A stretch of DNA of 64,000 nt from assembly GCF_947492965.1 (NCBI RefSeq), contig NZ_CANLOZ010000006.1:124001-188000 (forward strand). The letters are read 5' to 3'. Made by a program: the position numbers and the translations under genes. Below the pieces are notes generated by a model that made no database searches, was not told where the DNA came from, and saw only the letters and a program-made list of their open reading frames with translations. Numbering within the stretch: the stretch's first letter is position 1; each line of letters starts with the position of its first letter. Origin of the DNA: an uncultured Aquimarina sp. (lineage in GTDB: Bacteria > Bacteroidota > Bacteroidia > Flavobacteriales > Flavobacteriaceae). Below, piece after piece: positions 1 through 7,905 of this stretch.

Positions 1-381
1 TGCGGAGGTATTGCCTTTGGGGTGGCTTTAGATTATATGAATAGCATTGGTTTTGAAGCTATTGCACAATACGAAAAAGAACTACTAGACTACGGTACAA
101 GTAAACTTCTTGAAATCGAAGGTTTAAAAATCTATGGAACTTCTAAACATAAAACTTCGGTAATTTCCTTTAATGTTGGTGATATCCACCCGTATGATAT
201 TGGTTCTATTGTGGATAAATTGGGTGTAGCAGTACGTACCGGTCACCATTGTGCACAACCCATTATGGATTTTTATAAGATACCAGGAACCATTAGAGCT
301 TCATTTTCTTTCTACAATACAAAAGAAGAAATCGATATTCTTGTAGAGGCTGTTAAAAAAGCAAAAATGATGCTATCGTAA
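1..381 (+). CDS. sufS: Cysteine desulfurase SufS, 3' end only
   Basis: The frame is open from base 1 (CGGIAFGVALDYMNSIG...), so the GTG at 22 in the ORF track is an internal valine and the gene is cut by the window edge. The product is the C-terminal ~126 residues of a PLP-dependent class V aminotransferase-fold desulfurase. It carries the SufS-type motif RTGHHCAQPIM, whose cysteine is the persulfide-carrying catalytic residue on the flexible loop. SufS takes sulfur from L-cysteine and passes it to SufE for cytosolic Fe-S cluster assembly. sufE follows about 1.6 kb downstream on the same strand, supporting the assignment over the related CsdA. Confidence 0.95.
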   Translation, partial: CGGIAFGVALDYMNSIGFEAIAQYEKELLDYGTSKLLEIEGLKIYGTSKHKTSVISFNVGDIHPYDIGSIVDKLGVAVRTGHHCAQPIMDFYKIPGTIRASFSFYNTKEEIDILVEAVKKAKMMLS

Positions 382-449
382 GTATCATTTCTTAAACTAA
401 TGAATGTTAATTAGTTACTGTTAAAATTTGTTAATTTTTATTGTTTTTC

Positions 450-487
450 AACACTTAAAATGCTGGTTTTCAGCATAAAAAAGTGTT
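450..487 (+). terminator. Bulged hairpin after sufS
   Basis: Arms AACACTT/AAGTGTT enclose a second stem ATGCTG/CAGCAT around a GTTTT loop. The stem lies 70 bases after the sufS stop. The T-tract is weak, so termination is plausible but not certain. Confidence 0.4.
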
Positions 488-495
488 TATTATGC

Positions 496-526
496 TTGCA
501 TAGTAAAATTTTTCAGGATAGTTTTA
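496..526 (+). promoter_or_regulatory. Putative promoter of the secreted hydrolase
   Basis: TTG (496-498), 20 bases, then TAGTTTTA (519-526). This differs from the Bacteroidota -7 consensus TAnnTTTG only in the last base and sits 27 bases before the ATG at 553. Confidence 0.45.
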
Positions 527-552
527 TCTCACTAACCAAAAAATAAACAATC

Positions 553-1692
553 ATGAAAAATTTAGTACTCACAATTTTCTCATTACTCTTTTTATCCTCA
601 GGTCTAGTAGCACAAGAATATACTATTGGGTTTAGTTCTAAAACTTTTAGAGATGCAGATCGAAGAAATAGAAGAGTAAATGCTCGGATCTACTACCCTA
701 TTTCCAATAACACTTCGCAATCGGTAAATGAGCAATTTCCTGTTATTGTTCTTGGACATGGTTTCATTATGGGCTCTGATGCGTATCAGAATTTTTATGA
801 TACTTTAGTTCCTCAAGGGTATATTGTAGTATTTGTTAATACTGAAGGTTCTATTTTTGCAAATCATATAGCGTATTCCGAAGATTTAGCGTTTATGGTA
901 AACGCTGTTCAGCAAGAAAATGATAATTCTAGTTCCGTATTATACCAATCCGTTGCAGATAAAACTGCGTTAATCGGTCATTCTATGGGTGGTGGAGCTG
1001 CCACTGTAGCTGCATCATTAGTGGAAGTAGAAACACTGGTTACTTTTGCGCCAGCTCAGTTACGTTTCGATACCTTAACTCCTGCATCTGAAGTTACAGA
1101 AGATGCCATTGTTTTTTCTGGAAGTGGAGATGCAGTTACTCCTGCTAATGAAGATCATATCCCAATTTACAATAGTTTAGGTGCTAATTGTAAATACTTC
1201 ATTAATATTTTAGGTGGTGCACATTGTTATTATGCAAACAGTAATTTTGCGTGCGACTTTGGTGAAAACTCTTCTTCAGGAAATATCCAAATAACAAGAC
1301 AAGAACAGCAAGAAATCGTATTTGGTTATCTTAATTCTTGGTTTGCTTACAAGTTAAAAAATGACACCTCAGCACAAGAACAGTTTATAAGTGACTTATC
1401 ATCCGATGCTATTGATTATGAAAATGGATGCTTAGAAAATAATCAGACAACGATTATAGATCAAAACCCTACGGTTGTAATTTCTCCTAACCCTACTACT
1501 CGAAAAATAACAATCGGAACCAAAAATTCGAACACGTTCGAAAAAGTTGAATTTTATAATCAACAAGGAATTCTTATACATACATCTTATAATAAAGAAA
1601 CGTATACTTCTCAGATACAATCAGGTAATTATATCTTAAAAATCTTTACCAAAAAAGGTATTACAACGAAGCAATTGGTTGTTAAAAATTGA
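553..1692 (+). CDS. Secreted alpha/beta hydrolase with T9SS type A sorting tail
   Basis: This 379-residue protein starts with a signal peptide (MKNLVLTIFSLLFLSSGLVAQ). It continues as an alpha/beta-hydrolase of the dienelactone hydrolase/chlorophyllase-like group. GHGF marks the oxyanion region, GHSMGGG (about residue 143) holds the nucleophile serine, and GGAHC (about residue 222) is a likely catalytic-histidine region. The last ~75 residues (VVISPNPTTRKITI ... GNYILKIFTKKG) have the pattern of the Por secretion-system C-terminal sorting domain, so the enzyme should leave the cell or be anchored on its surface through the type IX system. The substrate is unknown. It lies between sufS and sufE with its own likely promoter and terminator, so it is probably not part of Fe-S assembly. 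Confidence 0.85.
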   Translation: MKNLVLTIFSLLFLSSGLVAQEYTIGFSSKTFRDADRRNRRVNARIYYPISNNTSQSVNEQFPVIVLGHGFIMGSDAYQNFYDTLVPQGYIVVFVNTEGSIFANHIAYSEDLAFMVNAVQQENDNSSSVLYQSVADKTALIGHSMGGGAATVAASLVEVETLVTFAPAQLRFDTLTPASEVTEDAIVFSGSGDAVTPANEDHIPIYNSLGANCKYFINILGGAHCYYANSNFACDFGENSSSGNIQITRQEQQEIVFGYLNSWFAYKLKNDTSAQEQFISDLSSDAIDYENGCLENNQTTIIDQNPTVVISPNPTTRKITIGTKNSNTFEKVEFYNQQGILIHTSYNKETYTSQIQSGNYILKIFTKKGITTKQLVVKN

Positions 1693-1722
1693 ATTGTTTT
1701 CATTTTAATTTGATTAACGGTG

Positions 1723-1756
1723 ACCCAAATGGTATACATCTGTATATCGTTTGGGT
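1723..1756 (+). terminator. Long hairpin after the hydrolase gene
   Basis: ACCCAAA (1723-1729) pairs with TTTGGGT (1750-1756), and the inner sequence (GGTATACA/TGTATATC) extends the stem almost to the loop with wobble pairs. It begins 30 bases after the stop. The following tail TTATTAGTATTT is only moderately T-rich. Confidence 0.55.
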
Positions 1757-1900
1757 TTATTAGTATTTCGTTATGAGAAAACCTGTGAAAGAATCTTCTA
1801 CATTTCAAAAAAACTTCTTTTATTACTATCCTCTTTCTCAAAAATCAATCTCGAAAAGTAAACCAAATAGTTAATACTATCTTATGATTAACCGAAAGTG

Positions 1901-1931
1901 TTGAATAGCAAGGATTCTTGTTGTATTTTTG
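1901..1931 (+). promoter_or_regulatory. Promoter of sufE
   Basis: TTG (1901-1903), 20 bases, then TATTTTTG (1924-1931), an exact match to TAnnTTTG. It overlaps the upstream start proposed by the ORF track (GTG 1898) and therefore supports the ATG at 1949. Confidence 0.7.
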
Positions 1932-1948
1932 TAAAAAATTGTAGGAAT

Positions 1949-2371
1949 ATGTCTATACAAAAACTTCAGGAAGAGATTGTTGATGAATTTAGCATGTTTG
2001 ATGATTGGATGCAACGCTACGAATACATGATTGATCTTGGTAAATCCCTTCCTTTGATCGAAGAAAAGTATAAAATCGATGAGAATATCATCAAAGGATG
2101 CCAAAGTAAGGTATGGGTTCATGCAGAAATGAAGGATGAAAAAATAGAATTTACGGCAGATAGTGATGCTATCATTACCAAAGGTATCATTGCCATTCTG
2201 ATTAGAGTTTTTTCTGGTCAGCATCCAAAGGATATTATTGATGCAGACACTGCTTTTATCGATGAGATTGGACTAAAAGAACACTTATCACCTACCAGAG
2301 CCAACGGATTGGTAAGCATGATTAAGCAATTAAAAATGTATGCTGTAGCATATCAAACTCAGTTAAATTAA
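1949..2371 (+). CDS. sufE: Sulfur acceptor protein SufE
   Basis: This 140-residue SufE-family protein accepts persulfide sulfur from SufS and relays it to the Fe-S scaffold. The motif GCQSKVWV carries the conserved acceptor cysteine. The N-terminal MSIQKLQEEIVDEF...DDWMQRYEYMIDLGK is typical. The start at 1949 is chosen over the track start at 1898 because a consensus promoter covers 1901-1931 and the 17 extra residues are unlike the family. It is followed on the same strand by a DUF59 assembly factor 52 bases downstream, giving a small suf-type transcription unit. Confidence 0.95.
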   Translation: MSIQKLQEEIVDEFSMFDDWMQRYEYMIDLGKSLPLIEEKYKIDENIIKGCQSKVWVHAEMKDEKIEFTADSDAIITKGIIAILIRVFSGQHPKDIIDADTAFIDEIGLKEHLSPTRANGLVSMIKQLKMYAVAYQTQLN

Positions 2372-2423
2372 TTCGCCTTTTATTAATTAAGTTTATTTAG
2401 AAAAAGACGACTAAAAATATACT

Positions 2424-2750
2424 ATGAGCGAAACCCATATAGATACCGCAGAACTAGGAGAAAAAATCGTAAGAGTTCTTAAAACAATCTACGATCCAGA
2501 GATTCCTGTTGATATATACGAACTTGGATTAATATATGATGTGTTTGTGAATGAAGATAATGATGTAAAAATCCTTATGACATTAACTTCTCCAAATTGT
2601 CCAGTTGCAGAATCTTTACCAGAAGAGGTTAGAGAAAAAGTAAAATCATTAGATGCAGTTAATGATGTAGAGTTAGAACTCACTTTTGAGCCTACATGGT
2701 CTCAGGATTTAATGAGTGAAGAGGCAAAATTAGAATTAGGAATGCTGTAA
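2424..2750 (+). CDS. DUF59 (MIP18-type) Fe-S cluster assembly factor
   Basis: A 108-residue protein of the DUF59/MIP18 family, matching the SUF-associated (SufT-like) subgroup. Characteristic motifs are IYDPEIPVDIYELGLIYDV near the N-terminus and TSPNCPVAESLP, with the conserved cysteine, near residue 60. Family members help mature Fe-S proteins alongside SufBCD and SufSE. It follows sufE closely on the same strand and is likely co-transcribed. I leave the symbol empty because sufT is not used uniformly in this phylum. Confidence 0.9.
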   Translation: MSETHIDTAELGEKIVRVLKTIYDPEIPVDIYELGLIYDVFVNEDNDVKILMTLTSPNCPVAESLPEEVREKVKSLDAVNDVELELTFEPTWSQDLMSEEAKLELGML

Positions 2751-2796
2751 GTAAGCTTCAAAAACCATTCTTTCGCATAGCTGATATACAGTAAAA

Positions 2797-3237
2797 ATGA
2801 ATCTGGAGCATTATCGTAAATTAGAAAAGATGTATTTGAATGCAAATATCAATACGGACATCTTTGATACCACAACAGTTAAGATTTCTGAAGGAATATC
2901 AGAAATTGGACTAACTATATCCGATAAATATTTTCACGCACTAGGTGCAATTCATGGTTCTGTATACTTCAAATTATTAGATGATGCAGCGTTTTTTGCT
3001 GTAAATTCAATTGTTGAAGATGCTTTTGTACTAACCACATCCTTCAATATAAATTTAGTGCGCCCTGCAAACAAAGGAGATATTAAAGCTATTGGAAAAA
3101 TAAAATTCCGATCTCCAAACCTTTATGTTGCGGAATCCGTATTATATAACGAAGATGGCAAAGAAATAGGTTTTGGAACTGGCAATTTTGCCAAAAGTAA
3201 AATAGCCCTTACCGAAAAAATAGGATATAAAATCTAA
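2797..3237 (+). CDS. PaaI-family hotdog thioesterase
   Basis: A 146-residue protein with the single hotdog fold of the PaaI/YiiD-like acyl-CoA thioesterase group. The segment HALGAIHGSVYFKLLDDAAFFAVNS is the family's active-site region (the HGG/HGS-type turn followed by the catalytic-face acidic residues), and SFNINLVRPANKGDIKAIGKI is the typical central strand pair. It would hydrolyse acyl- or aryl-CoA esters in the cytoplasm; the substrate is unknown. It sits 46 bases after the DUF59 gene and 4 bases before the DUF2480 gene, suggesting one operon. Confidence 0.8.
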   Translation: MNLEHYRKLEKMYLNANINTDIFDTTTVKISEGISEIGLTISDKYFHALGAIHGSVYFKLLDDAAFFAVNSIVEDAFVLTTSFNINLVRPANKGDIKAIGKIKFRSPNLYVAESVLYNEDGKEIGFGTGNFAKSKIALTEKIGYKI

Positions 3238-3241
3238 TACC

Positions 3242-3751
3242 ATGGCAGAAGAAATCATTAATAGAGTTGCAAATAACAAAAATCTTATTACCATCGATCT
3301 TGAGGATTACTATCCAGCAGGAGATCGTGTAGTATTTGATATAAAGGATTGGCTTTATGAAGGTTTTATTCTTCGCGAAAAGGAATTTAGACAGCAAGTT
3401 TCCGAACATGATTGGAGTCAATACCAGAACGCATATGTGGCGCTACATTGTTCTAGTGATGCTATTATTCCTGGATGGGCATATTTATTACTCACAACTA
3501 AGTTAACTCCGTTTGCCAAACATGTTGCAGTAGGATCATTAAAGGATCTGGAGACTATACTCTTTTCTGATATTGTTCGTACACTTGATGTCTCAGCATA
3601 TCAGGATAAGCTATTAATCATAAAAGGTTGTGCAAATAAGCCTATTCCTGAAAACGCTTACATACAACTTATCCAAAAACTACAACCAATTGCTAAAAGT
3701 ATTATGTACGGTGAAGCATGCTCTTCTGTACCTCTTTTTAAAAGAAAATAA
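3242..3751 (+). CDS. DUF2480 family protein
   Basis: A 169-residue cytoplasmic protein recognised as DUF2480, a family of unknown function largely restricted to Bacteroidota. There is no signal peptide or membrane segment. Recognisable stretches are LITIDLEDYYPAGDRVVFDIKDWLYEGFILREKEFR and YVALHCSSDAIIPGWAYLLL. The start lies 4 bases after the thioesterase stop, so the two are translationally linked. Its constant company with suf-associated genes hints at a link to Fe-S or cofactor metabolism, but this is inference from position only. Confidence 0.85.
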   Translation: MAEEIINRVANNKNLITIDLEDYYPAGDRVVFDIKDWLYEGFILREKEFRQQVSEHDWSQYQNAYVALHCSSDAIIPGWAYLLLTTKLTPFAKHVAVGSLKDLETILFSDIVRTLDVSAYQDKLLIIKGCANKPIPENAYIQLIQKLQPIAKSIMYGEACSSVPLFKRK

Positions 3752-3833
3752 CAACTTCATCGTTAAAAAGTGCTTTTTATCGAAAATTTACCCTTGAATA
3801 CTATTATTTTATATCGAAGCGTATTACTTCAAT

Positions 3834-3841
3834 TATATTTG
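3834..3841 (+). promoter_or_regulatory. Possible -7 element for the first DUF3078 gene
   Basis: TATATTTG matches TAnnTTTG exactly, 105 bases before the ATG at 3946. No TTG is found at the expected -33 distance, so only the -7 half is supported. Confidence 0.35.
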
Positions 3842-3945
3842 CCAACGCAAAATTTTGCATAAACCTTGAACTTGTTTTACCAAAGTTTATTACTAAATTT
3901 AGAATATCCTTTGTGATAAACAAACTACTTAAAACTATATAGATT

Positions 3946-4893
3946 ATGAAAAAAATCGTATTCACATTTATTTTTCTAGTAGCAGGAATCCAAATAGGGC
4001 TTGCACAAACAGAAGAAGAATTGAAAACAAAATTAGCTGCAAAAAAAGATTCTATTGCTGCAATACAAGGAAGAGCTAACGCAATCCAAGCACAAATAGA
4101 TGCTTTACCAGGATGGAAAATCGGTGCTTTTGGTACCATTGGAGGAAGTCTTTCTGGTTTTAATAACTGGTTTGCACAAGGAATTCCTAATAATGATGCA
4201 GGTACTATTGGAGTAACTGTAAATGCATACGCTAACTTATTAGAAGAAAAGTATTTTTGGAGAAATAGCGCTAACGTAAATTTAGCATGGGTAAAATTAG
4301 ATGATAGAGATGATCCAACAGATGATGATAGCTTTAGAGAGTCTACAGATGTGTTTACTGTTTCTTCTTTATTTGGTTACAAACTGACAAATACATTAGC
4401 GGTTTCAACTTTAGGAGAATATAGAACTACGCTTCTTAACAACTTTAACGATCCTGGATATTTAGATTTAGGTGTGGGTATTACTTGGACTCCTATTAAC
4501 AATCTAGTTGTAGTTGTGCATCCATTAAACTATAACTTTGTATTTAGCAAAGGTGATGCTCAGTACGAGTCTTCTTTAGGTGCTAAAATTGTTGCGGATT
4601 ACACACGTAAGTTTGGTGCTATTAACTTTAAAACCAACTTATCTGCTTTTGTAAGTTATGAAGATGCTGATTATTCTAACTGGACATGGACAAATTCTTT
4701 CTCATACACTTTATGGAAAGCTATAGGAGTTGGATTTGATTTTGGTCTTAGAAGTAACAAGCAAGAAGCATTCAACTATGCATTGGCGCAAGACGCTTTA
4801 CTTGTTCCTCCTCCAACAGAAGTACGTACTTTAGAGAACACGGATAATGAATTACAATCTTTCTGGAACTTAGGATTAAGTTACTCATTCTAA
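3946..4893 (+). CDS. DUF3078 outer-membrane beta-barrel-like protein (copy 1)
   Basis: A 315-residue protein with a cleavable signal peptide (MKKIVFTFIFLVAGIQIGLAQ), then a short heptad-like helix (EEELKTKLAAKKDSIAAIQGRANAIQAQI). The DUF3078 domain starts at GWKIGAFGTIGGSLSGFNNWFAQG. The rest alternates polar and aromatic residues as expected of amphipathic beta strands and ends in ...FWNLGLSYSF, with a terminal phenylalanine typical of outer-membrane barrels. The function of DUF3078 is unknown. A second DUF3078 gene lies at 5544, separated by an oppositely oriented GNAT gene, and looks like an old duplication. Confidence 0.85.
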   Translation: MKKIVFTFIFLVAGIQIGLAQTEEELKTKLAAKKDSIAAIQGRANAIQAQIDALPGWKIGAFGTIGGSLSGFNNWFAQGIPNNDAGTIGVTVNAYANLLEEKYFWRNSANVNLAWVKLDDRDDPTDDDSFRESTDVFTVSSLFGYKLTNTLAVSTLGEYRTTLLNNFNDPGYLDLGVGITWTPINNLVVVVHPLNYNFVFSKGDAQYESSLGAKIVADYTRKFGAINFKTNLSAFVSYEDADYSNWTWTNSFSYTLWKAIGVGFDFGLRSNKQEAFNYALAQDALLVPPPTEVRTLENTDNELQSFWNLGLSYSF

Positions 4894-4911
4894 GTAAAAA
4901 AGTAACATAAT

Positions 4912-4947
4912 AAAAAAAGGTCAACTTAAAGAAGTTGACCTTTTTTT
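4912..4947. terminator. Bidirectional terminator between DUF3078 and GNAT
   Basis: Stem GGTCAACTT/AAGTTGACC with a 4-base loop, flanked by A7 on the left and T7 on the right. It can stop the plus-strand DUF3078 gene and the converging minus-strand GNAT gene. Confidence 0.85.
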
Positions 4948-4954
4948 ATTTCTG

Positions 4955-5386
4955 TCATTTCACGAGTTTCATATAAAACTCATATAAGTCTTCATCATAT
5001 ATTGAAAAACCATTTCGCTCATATAGAAACTTTGCTGGATTTTCTTTTAGTACTTTAAGTCTTATTTCTTTATTGGTTGCTACAGCTTGTTCTATGACAT
5101 CGCTAAGCACGTAATTTCCAATTCCTTTTCCCTGAAATTTAGGGGTTATCTGAAGTTGAAGAATTTCGATAACACTATCTGTTTCGATATATTTTAGTAC
5201 ACCTATTTTTTCTTTATGCTGTAGAATAATAAATGCATGATCAAAATGAATTCTTACTCTGGCTAAATGCTGTTCTTCTGATAAAAACAGCCCGGCTTTT
5301 TCTAAATGTTCTATCATCGTTTGCTTTCTTAGTTCTAGCAAAAAAGTAATATCATCATTCGTAGCCTTATGCAGTTCGATGTTCAT
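4955..5386 (-). CDS. GNAT family N-acetyltransferase
   Basis: A 143-residue single-domain acetyltransferase. The acetyl-CoA binding motif A is seen as LQLQITPKFQGKGIGNYVLSDVIEQA (Q/RxxGxG/A-type loop), followed by LKVLKENPAKFLYERNGFSIYDEDLYEFYMK, the usual motif B end. The acceptor is unknown; it could acetylate a small molecule or a protein amine. It sits alone, convergent with the first DUF3078 gene. Confidence 0.85.
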   Translation of the reverse strand: MNIELHKATNDDITFLLELRKQTMIEHLEKAGLFLSEEQHLARVRIHFDHAFIILQHKEKIGVLKYIETDSVIEILQLQITPKFQGKGIGNYVLSDVIEQAVATNKEIRLKVLKENPAKFLYERNGFSIYDEDLYEFYMKLVK

Positions 5387-5491
5387 TTTATTTCTAGTTT
5401 ATCTTTCAAATACATGCATACTAATCTAAAAAAATAATAGTTTACATAATACAATCACTGCTACATTAGGTATTAGGTTACGTCTATATAT

Positions 5492-5522
5492 TTGAATAAG
5501 CTATACGCATAAATTATATTTG
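5492..5522 (+). promoter_or_regulatory. Promoter of the second DUF3078 gene
   Basis: TTG (5492-5494), 20 bases, then TATATTTG (5515-5522), an exact consensus match. It covers the TTG start (5520) used by the ORF track, supporting ATG 5544. Confidence 0.7.
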
Positions 5523-5543
5523 TGCCCATATCCGTTGTTACCC

Positions 5544-6569
5544 ATGCGCAAGATTGTTGTATTTATTTTTCTATGCTTTTTACTGATTAAAGCTTTTGGT
5601 CAAGAAAAAAAAGAGGTAAAACAACTAGATTCTATACAAGTTCGATTGGAAAGGTCATTGGATAGTTTACTCCAAAATACTCCCAAAGAACTAAATGTTA
5701 TTGTCCTTAAAAAACTCTTGAACAAACTAAACCCTAAGCCTGTTAAAAAGCCTCATATAGGATGGAAATCCTTCGGAAAGTTTTCTTTCTTTTTTAATCA
5801 ATCTGCATTTAATTATGATTGGCAAGGTGGAGGAACTTCTAACGTAGCTGGAAACCTAGCGCTTAATTATGAGATTAACTACAAAAAGAACAGTTTAACT
5901 TGGGACAATAAAATTTTAGCAGATTATGGTCTTACTTTTCTAAAAGGCGAAAATTTTGCTCGCAAAACGAATGATCGTTTAGAATTGAACTCTCGTTTAG
6001 GACAAAGAATAGGCGAAACGTATTGGAACTACTCATTGTTTGTAAATTTTAGATCTCAATTTGCCAAGGGATATAGCTTTTCCAAAGACCCAGATACCGA
6101 CGAAACGATTCGTACCGAGGAAACTCATTTTTTCTCTCCTGCTTTTTTACAAATAGGTCCAGGATTTCTTTGGAAAAAAAGCGATAACCTAAATATTAAT
6201 ATAGCACCTGTAACCTCTCGTATGATTTTCGTAGACGATCAGTTTACCACTACTCCGGATTATGTAGATGGTGATTATTTTGGTGTAGACGCTGGCAAAA
6301 GCTCACGATTTGAGTTTGGAGGATCTTTAGCGGCTTATGCTAAGTTTCCCATTATCAAAAACATTACAATGGAGCAAATCCTGAATCTGTACTCTAATTA
6401 TATCGAGGATCCTTATAATATCGATATTGATTATACCCTAAATATCAATTTAATTGTAAACAAATATATATCTGGCAGTTTTGCATTCCAAGCCATCTAT
6501 GATGATAATGCTACTAGCGGATTCCAAATCAGAGAAGTTCTTGGACTAGGATTAAATTATGAGTTTTAA
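5544..6569 (+). CDS. DUF3078 outer-membrane beta-barrel-like protein (copy 2)
   Basis: A 341-residue protein starting at MRKIVVFIFLCFLLIKAFGQ, a signal peptide; the eight residues the track adds upstream fall inside the promoter. A short polar helix (KKEVKQLDSIQVRLERSLDSLLQNTPKEL) precedes the DUF3078 domain (GWKSFGKFSFFFNQSAFNYDWQGGGTSNVAGNLALNYEINYKK). It ends in ...EVLGLGLNYEF, again an outer-membrane barrel-type terminus. It is homologous to the protein at 3946 but clearly diverged. Function unknown; a porin-like or structural outer-membrane role is likely. Confidence 0.85.
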   Translation: MRKIVVFIFLCFLLIKAFGQEKKEVKQLDSIQVRLERSLDSLLQNTPKELNVIVLKKLLNKLNPKPVKKPHIGWKSFGKFSFFFNQSAFNYDWQGGGTSNVAGNLALNYEINYKKNSLTWDNKILADYGLTFLKGENFARKTNDRLELNSRLGQRIGETYWNYSLFVNFRSQFAKGYSFSKDPDTDETIRTEETHFFSPAFLQIGPGFLWKKSDNLNINIAPVTSRMIFVDDQFTTTPDYVDGDYFGVDAGKSSRFEFGGSLAAYAKFPIIKNITMEQILNLYSNYIEDPYNIDIDYTLNINLIVNKYISGSFAFQAIYDDNATSGFQIREVLGLGLNYEF

Positions 6570-6576
6570 ATCAAAC

Positions 6577-7785
6577 CTACTCCTCTACAAACTCTGGATA
6601 TAAGAAGTTGTTATAAGGAAAACGGGTTACATGAATATCTCTTACCTCTTTATAAACTCTTTTTCTAAAAGAGTCCATATTTTCTTTATTAATGGCAGAT
6701 ATAAATAAGGCATTATCACCTATCCTACTCATCCAGGTTTGTTTCCACTCATCTAGTGTATAGTGAACTTCCGTTTTTTCTGTAGTAAGATCATCTTCAT
6801 CTATAGTCTTATGCTCGTAAGCATCTATTTTATTAAACACCATAATCGTAGGCTTATCCATACTTTCGATCTCACCTAAGATCTTATTTACAGAAGCGAT
6901 ATGATCTTCAAACTGACCATGAGATATATCTACTATGTGCAGCAATAAATCTGCTTCTCTTACCTCATCTAAGGTACTTTTAAAACTTTCTACCAATTGC
7001 GTTGGAAGTTTTCTGATAAACCCTACGGTATCACTTAATAAAAAAGGAAGGTTGCCAATAACCACCTTTCTTACTGTGGTGTCTAAGGTTGCAAATAGCT
7101 TATTTTCGGCAAATACATTACTTTTTGCAATTACATTCATTAAGGTAGATTTACCCACGTTCGTATATCCTACCAAGGCTACTCTCACCAATTTTCCACG
7201 ATTACCTCGTTGTGTAGCCATTTGTTTATCGATGGTAAGTAGTTTTTTCTTTAATAAAGAAATACGATCTCTTACAATACGTCTATCGGTTTCGATCTCT
7301 GTTTCTCCTGGTCCGCGCATTCCAATACCTCCTCGCTGACGTTCTAAGTGAGTCCATAAACCTGTTAATCGCGGTAACAAATATTGATACTGCGCTAATT
7401 CTACCTGTGTACGGGCATAACTTGTCTGAGCGCGTTGTGCAAAAATATCCAGAATCAAGTTCGTTCGGTCAATGATCTTAGCTTTTAATATACGTTCTAT
7501 ATTACGCTGCTGAGCAGGCGTTAATTCATCATCAAAAACAACAGTTCCGATATCATGTTGTTCTACATACGCCAACACCTCTTCCATTTTACCCGATCCA
7601 ATAAATGTTTTAGAATTGGGCACCTCCATTTTTTGAGTAAATCGCTTCACCACTTCTCCACCAGCAGTATAGGTTAAGAATTCTAACTCATCCAAAAACT
7701 CTGTTAGCTTTTCCTCATCCTGATTCTTTGTAACAATCCCTATTAAAATTGCCTTCTCGTATTTTATTTTTTCCTTTTCTAACAT
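6577..7785 (-). CDS. hflX: Ribosome-associated GTPase HflX
   Basis: A 402-residue HflX. The N-terminal domain includes TVVFDDELTPAQQRNIERIL and is followed by the helical linker TQVELAQYQYLLPRLTGLWTHLERQRGGIGMRGPGETEIETDRR, which is diagnostic. The G domain shows G1 GYTNVGKST, G3 DTVGFIRKLP and G4 NKID. HflX binds the 50S subunit, splits stalled ribosomes under stress and hydrolyses GTP/ATP. The tail (RDIHVTRFPYNNFLYPEFVEE) is short, as in Bacteroidota. It is convergent with the second DUF3078 gene (7-base gap) and divergent from the EEP gene at 7906. Confidence 0.95.
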   Translation of the reverse strand: MLEKEKIKYEKAILIGIVTKNQDEEKLTEFLDELEFLTYTAGGEVVKRFTQKMEVPNSKTFIGSGKMEEVLAYVEQHDIGTVVFDDELTPAQQRNIERILKAKIIDRTNLILDIFAQRAQTSYARTQVELAQYQYLLPRLTGLWTHLERQRGGIGMRGPGETEIETDRRIVRDRISLLKKKLLTIDKQMATQRGNRGKLVRVALVGYTNVGKSTLMNVIAKSNVFAENKLFATLDTTVRKVVIGNLPFLLSDTVGFIRKLPTQLVESFKSTLDEVREADLLLHIVDISHGQFEDHIASVNKILGEIESMDKPTIMVFNKIDAYEHKTIDEDDLTTEKTEVHYTLDEWKQTWMSRIGDNALFISAINKENMDSFRKRVYKEVRDIHVTRFPYNNFLYPEFVEE

Positions 7786-7841
7786 TAGCGCTTGGTTTTC
7801 TAGCGATCTACTTCTTATGTGCTATTTCAACAATTAATCTA

Positions 7842-7849
7842 CAAAGGTA
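7842..7849 (-). promoter_or_regulatory. Possible -7 element for hflX
   Basis: On the minus strand the sequence reads TACCTTTG, an exact TAnnTTTG match 57 bases before the hflX start. I see no convincing TTG at the -33 distance. Confidence 0.4.
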
Positions 7850-7905
7850 CAATATTGTATGCATTTGAATTTGTACTTTAGGCCTCTACAATAAATTTTT
7901 ATTTC

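Noticed and set aside
1898-1948. Extended N-terminus of SufE proposed by the ORF track
   Set aside because: A consensus promoter covers this stretch and the family starts at MSIQKLQEE.
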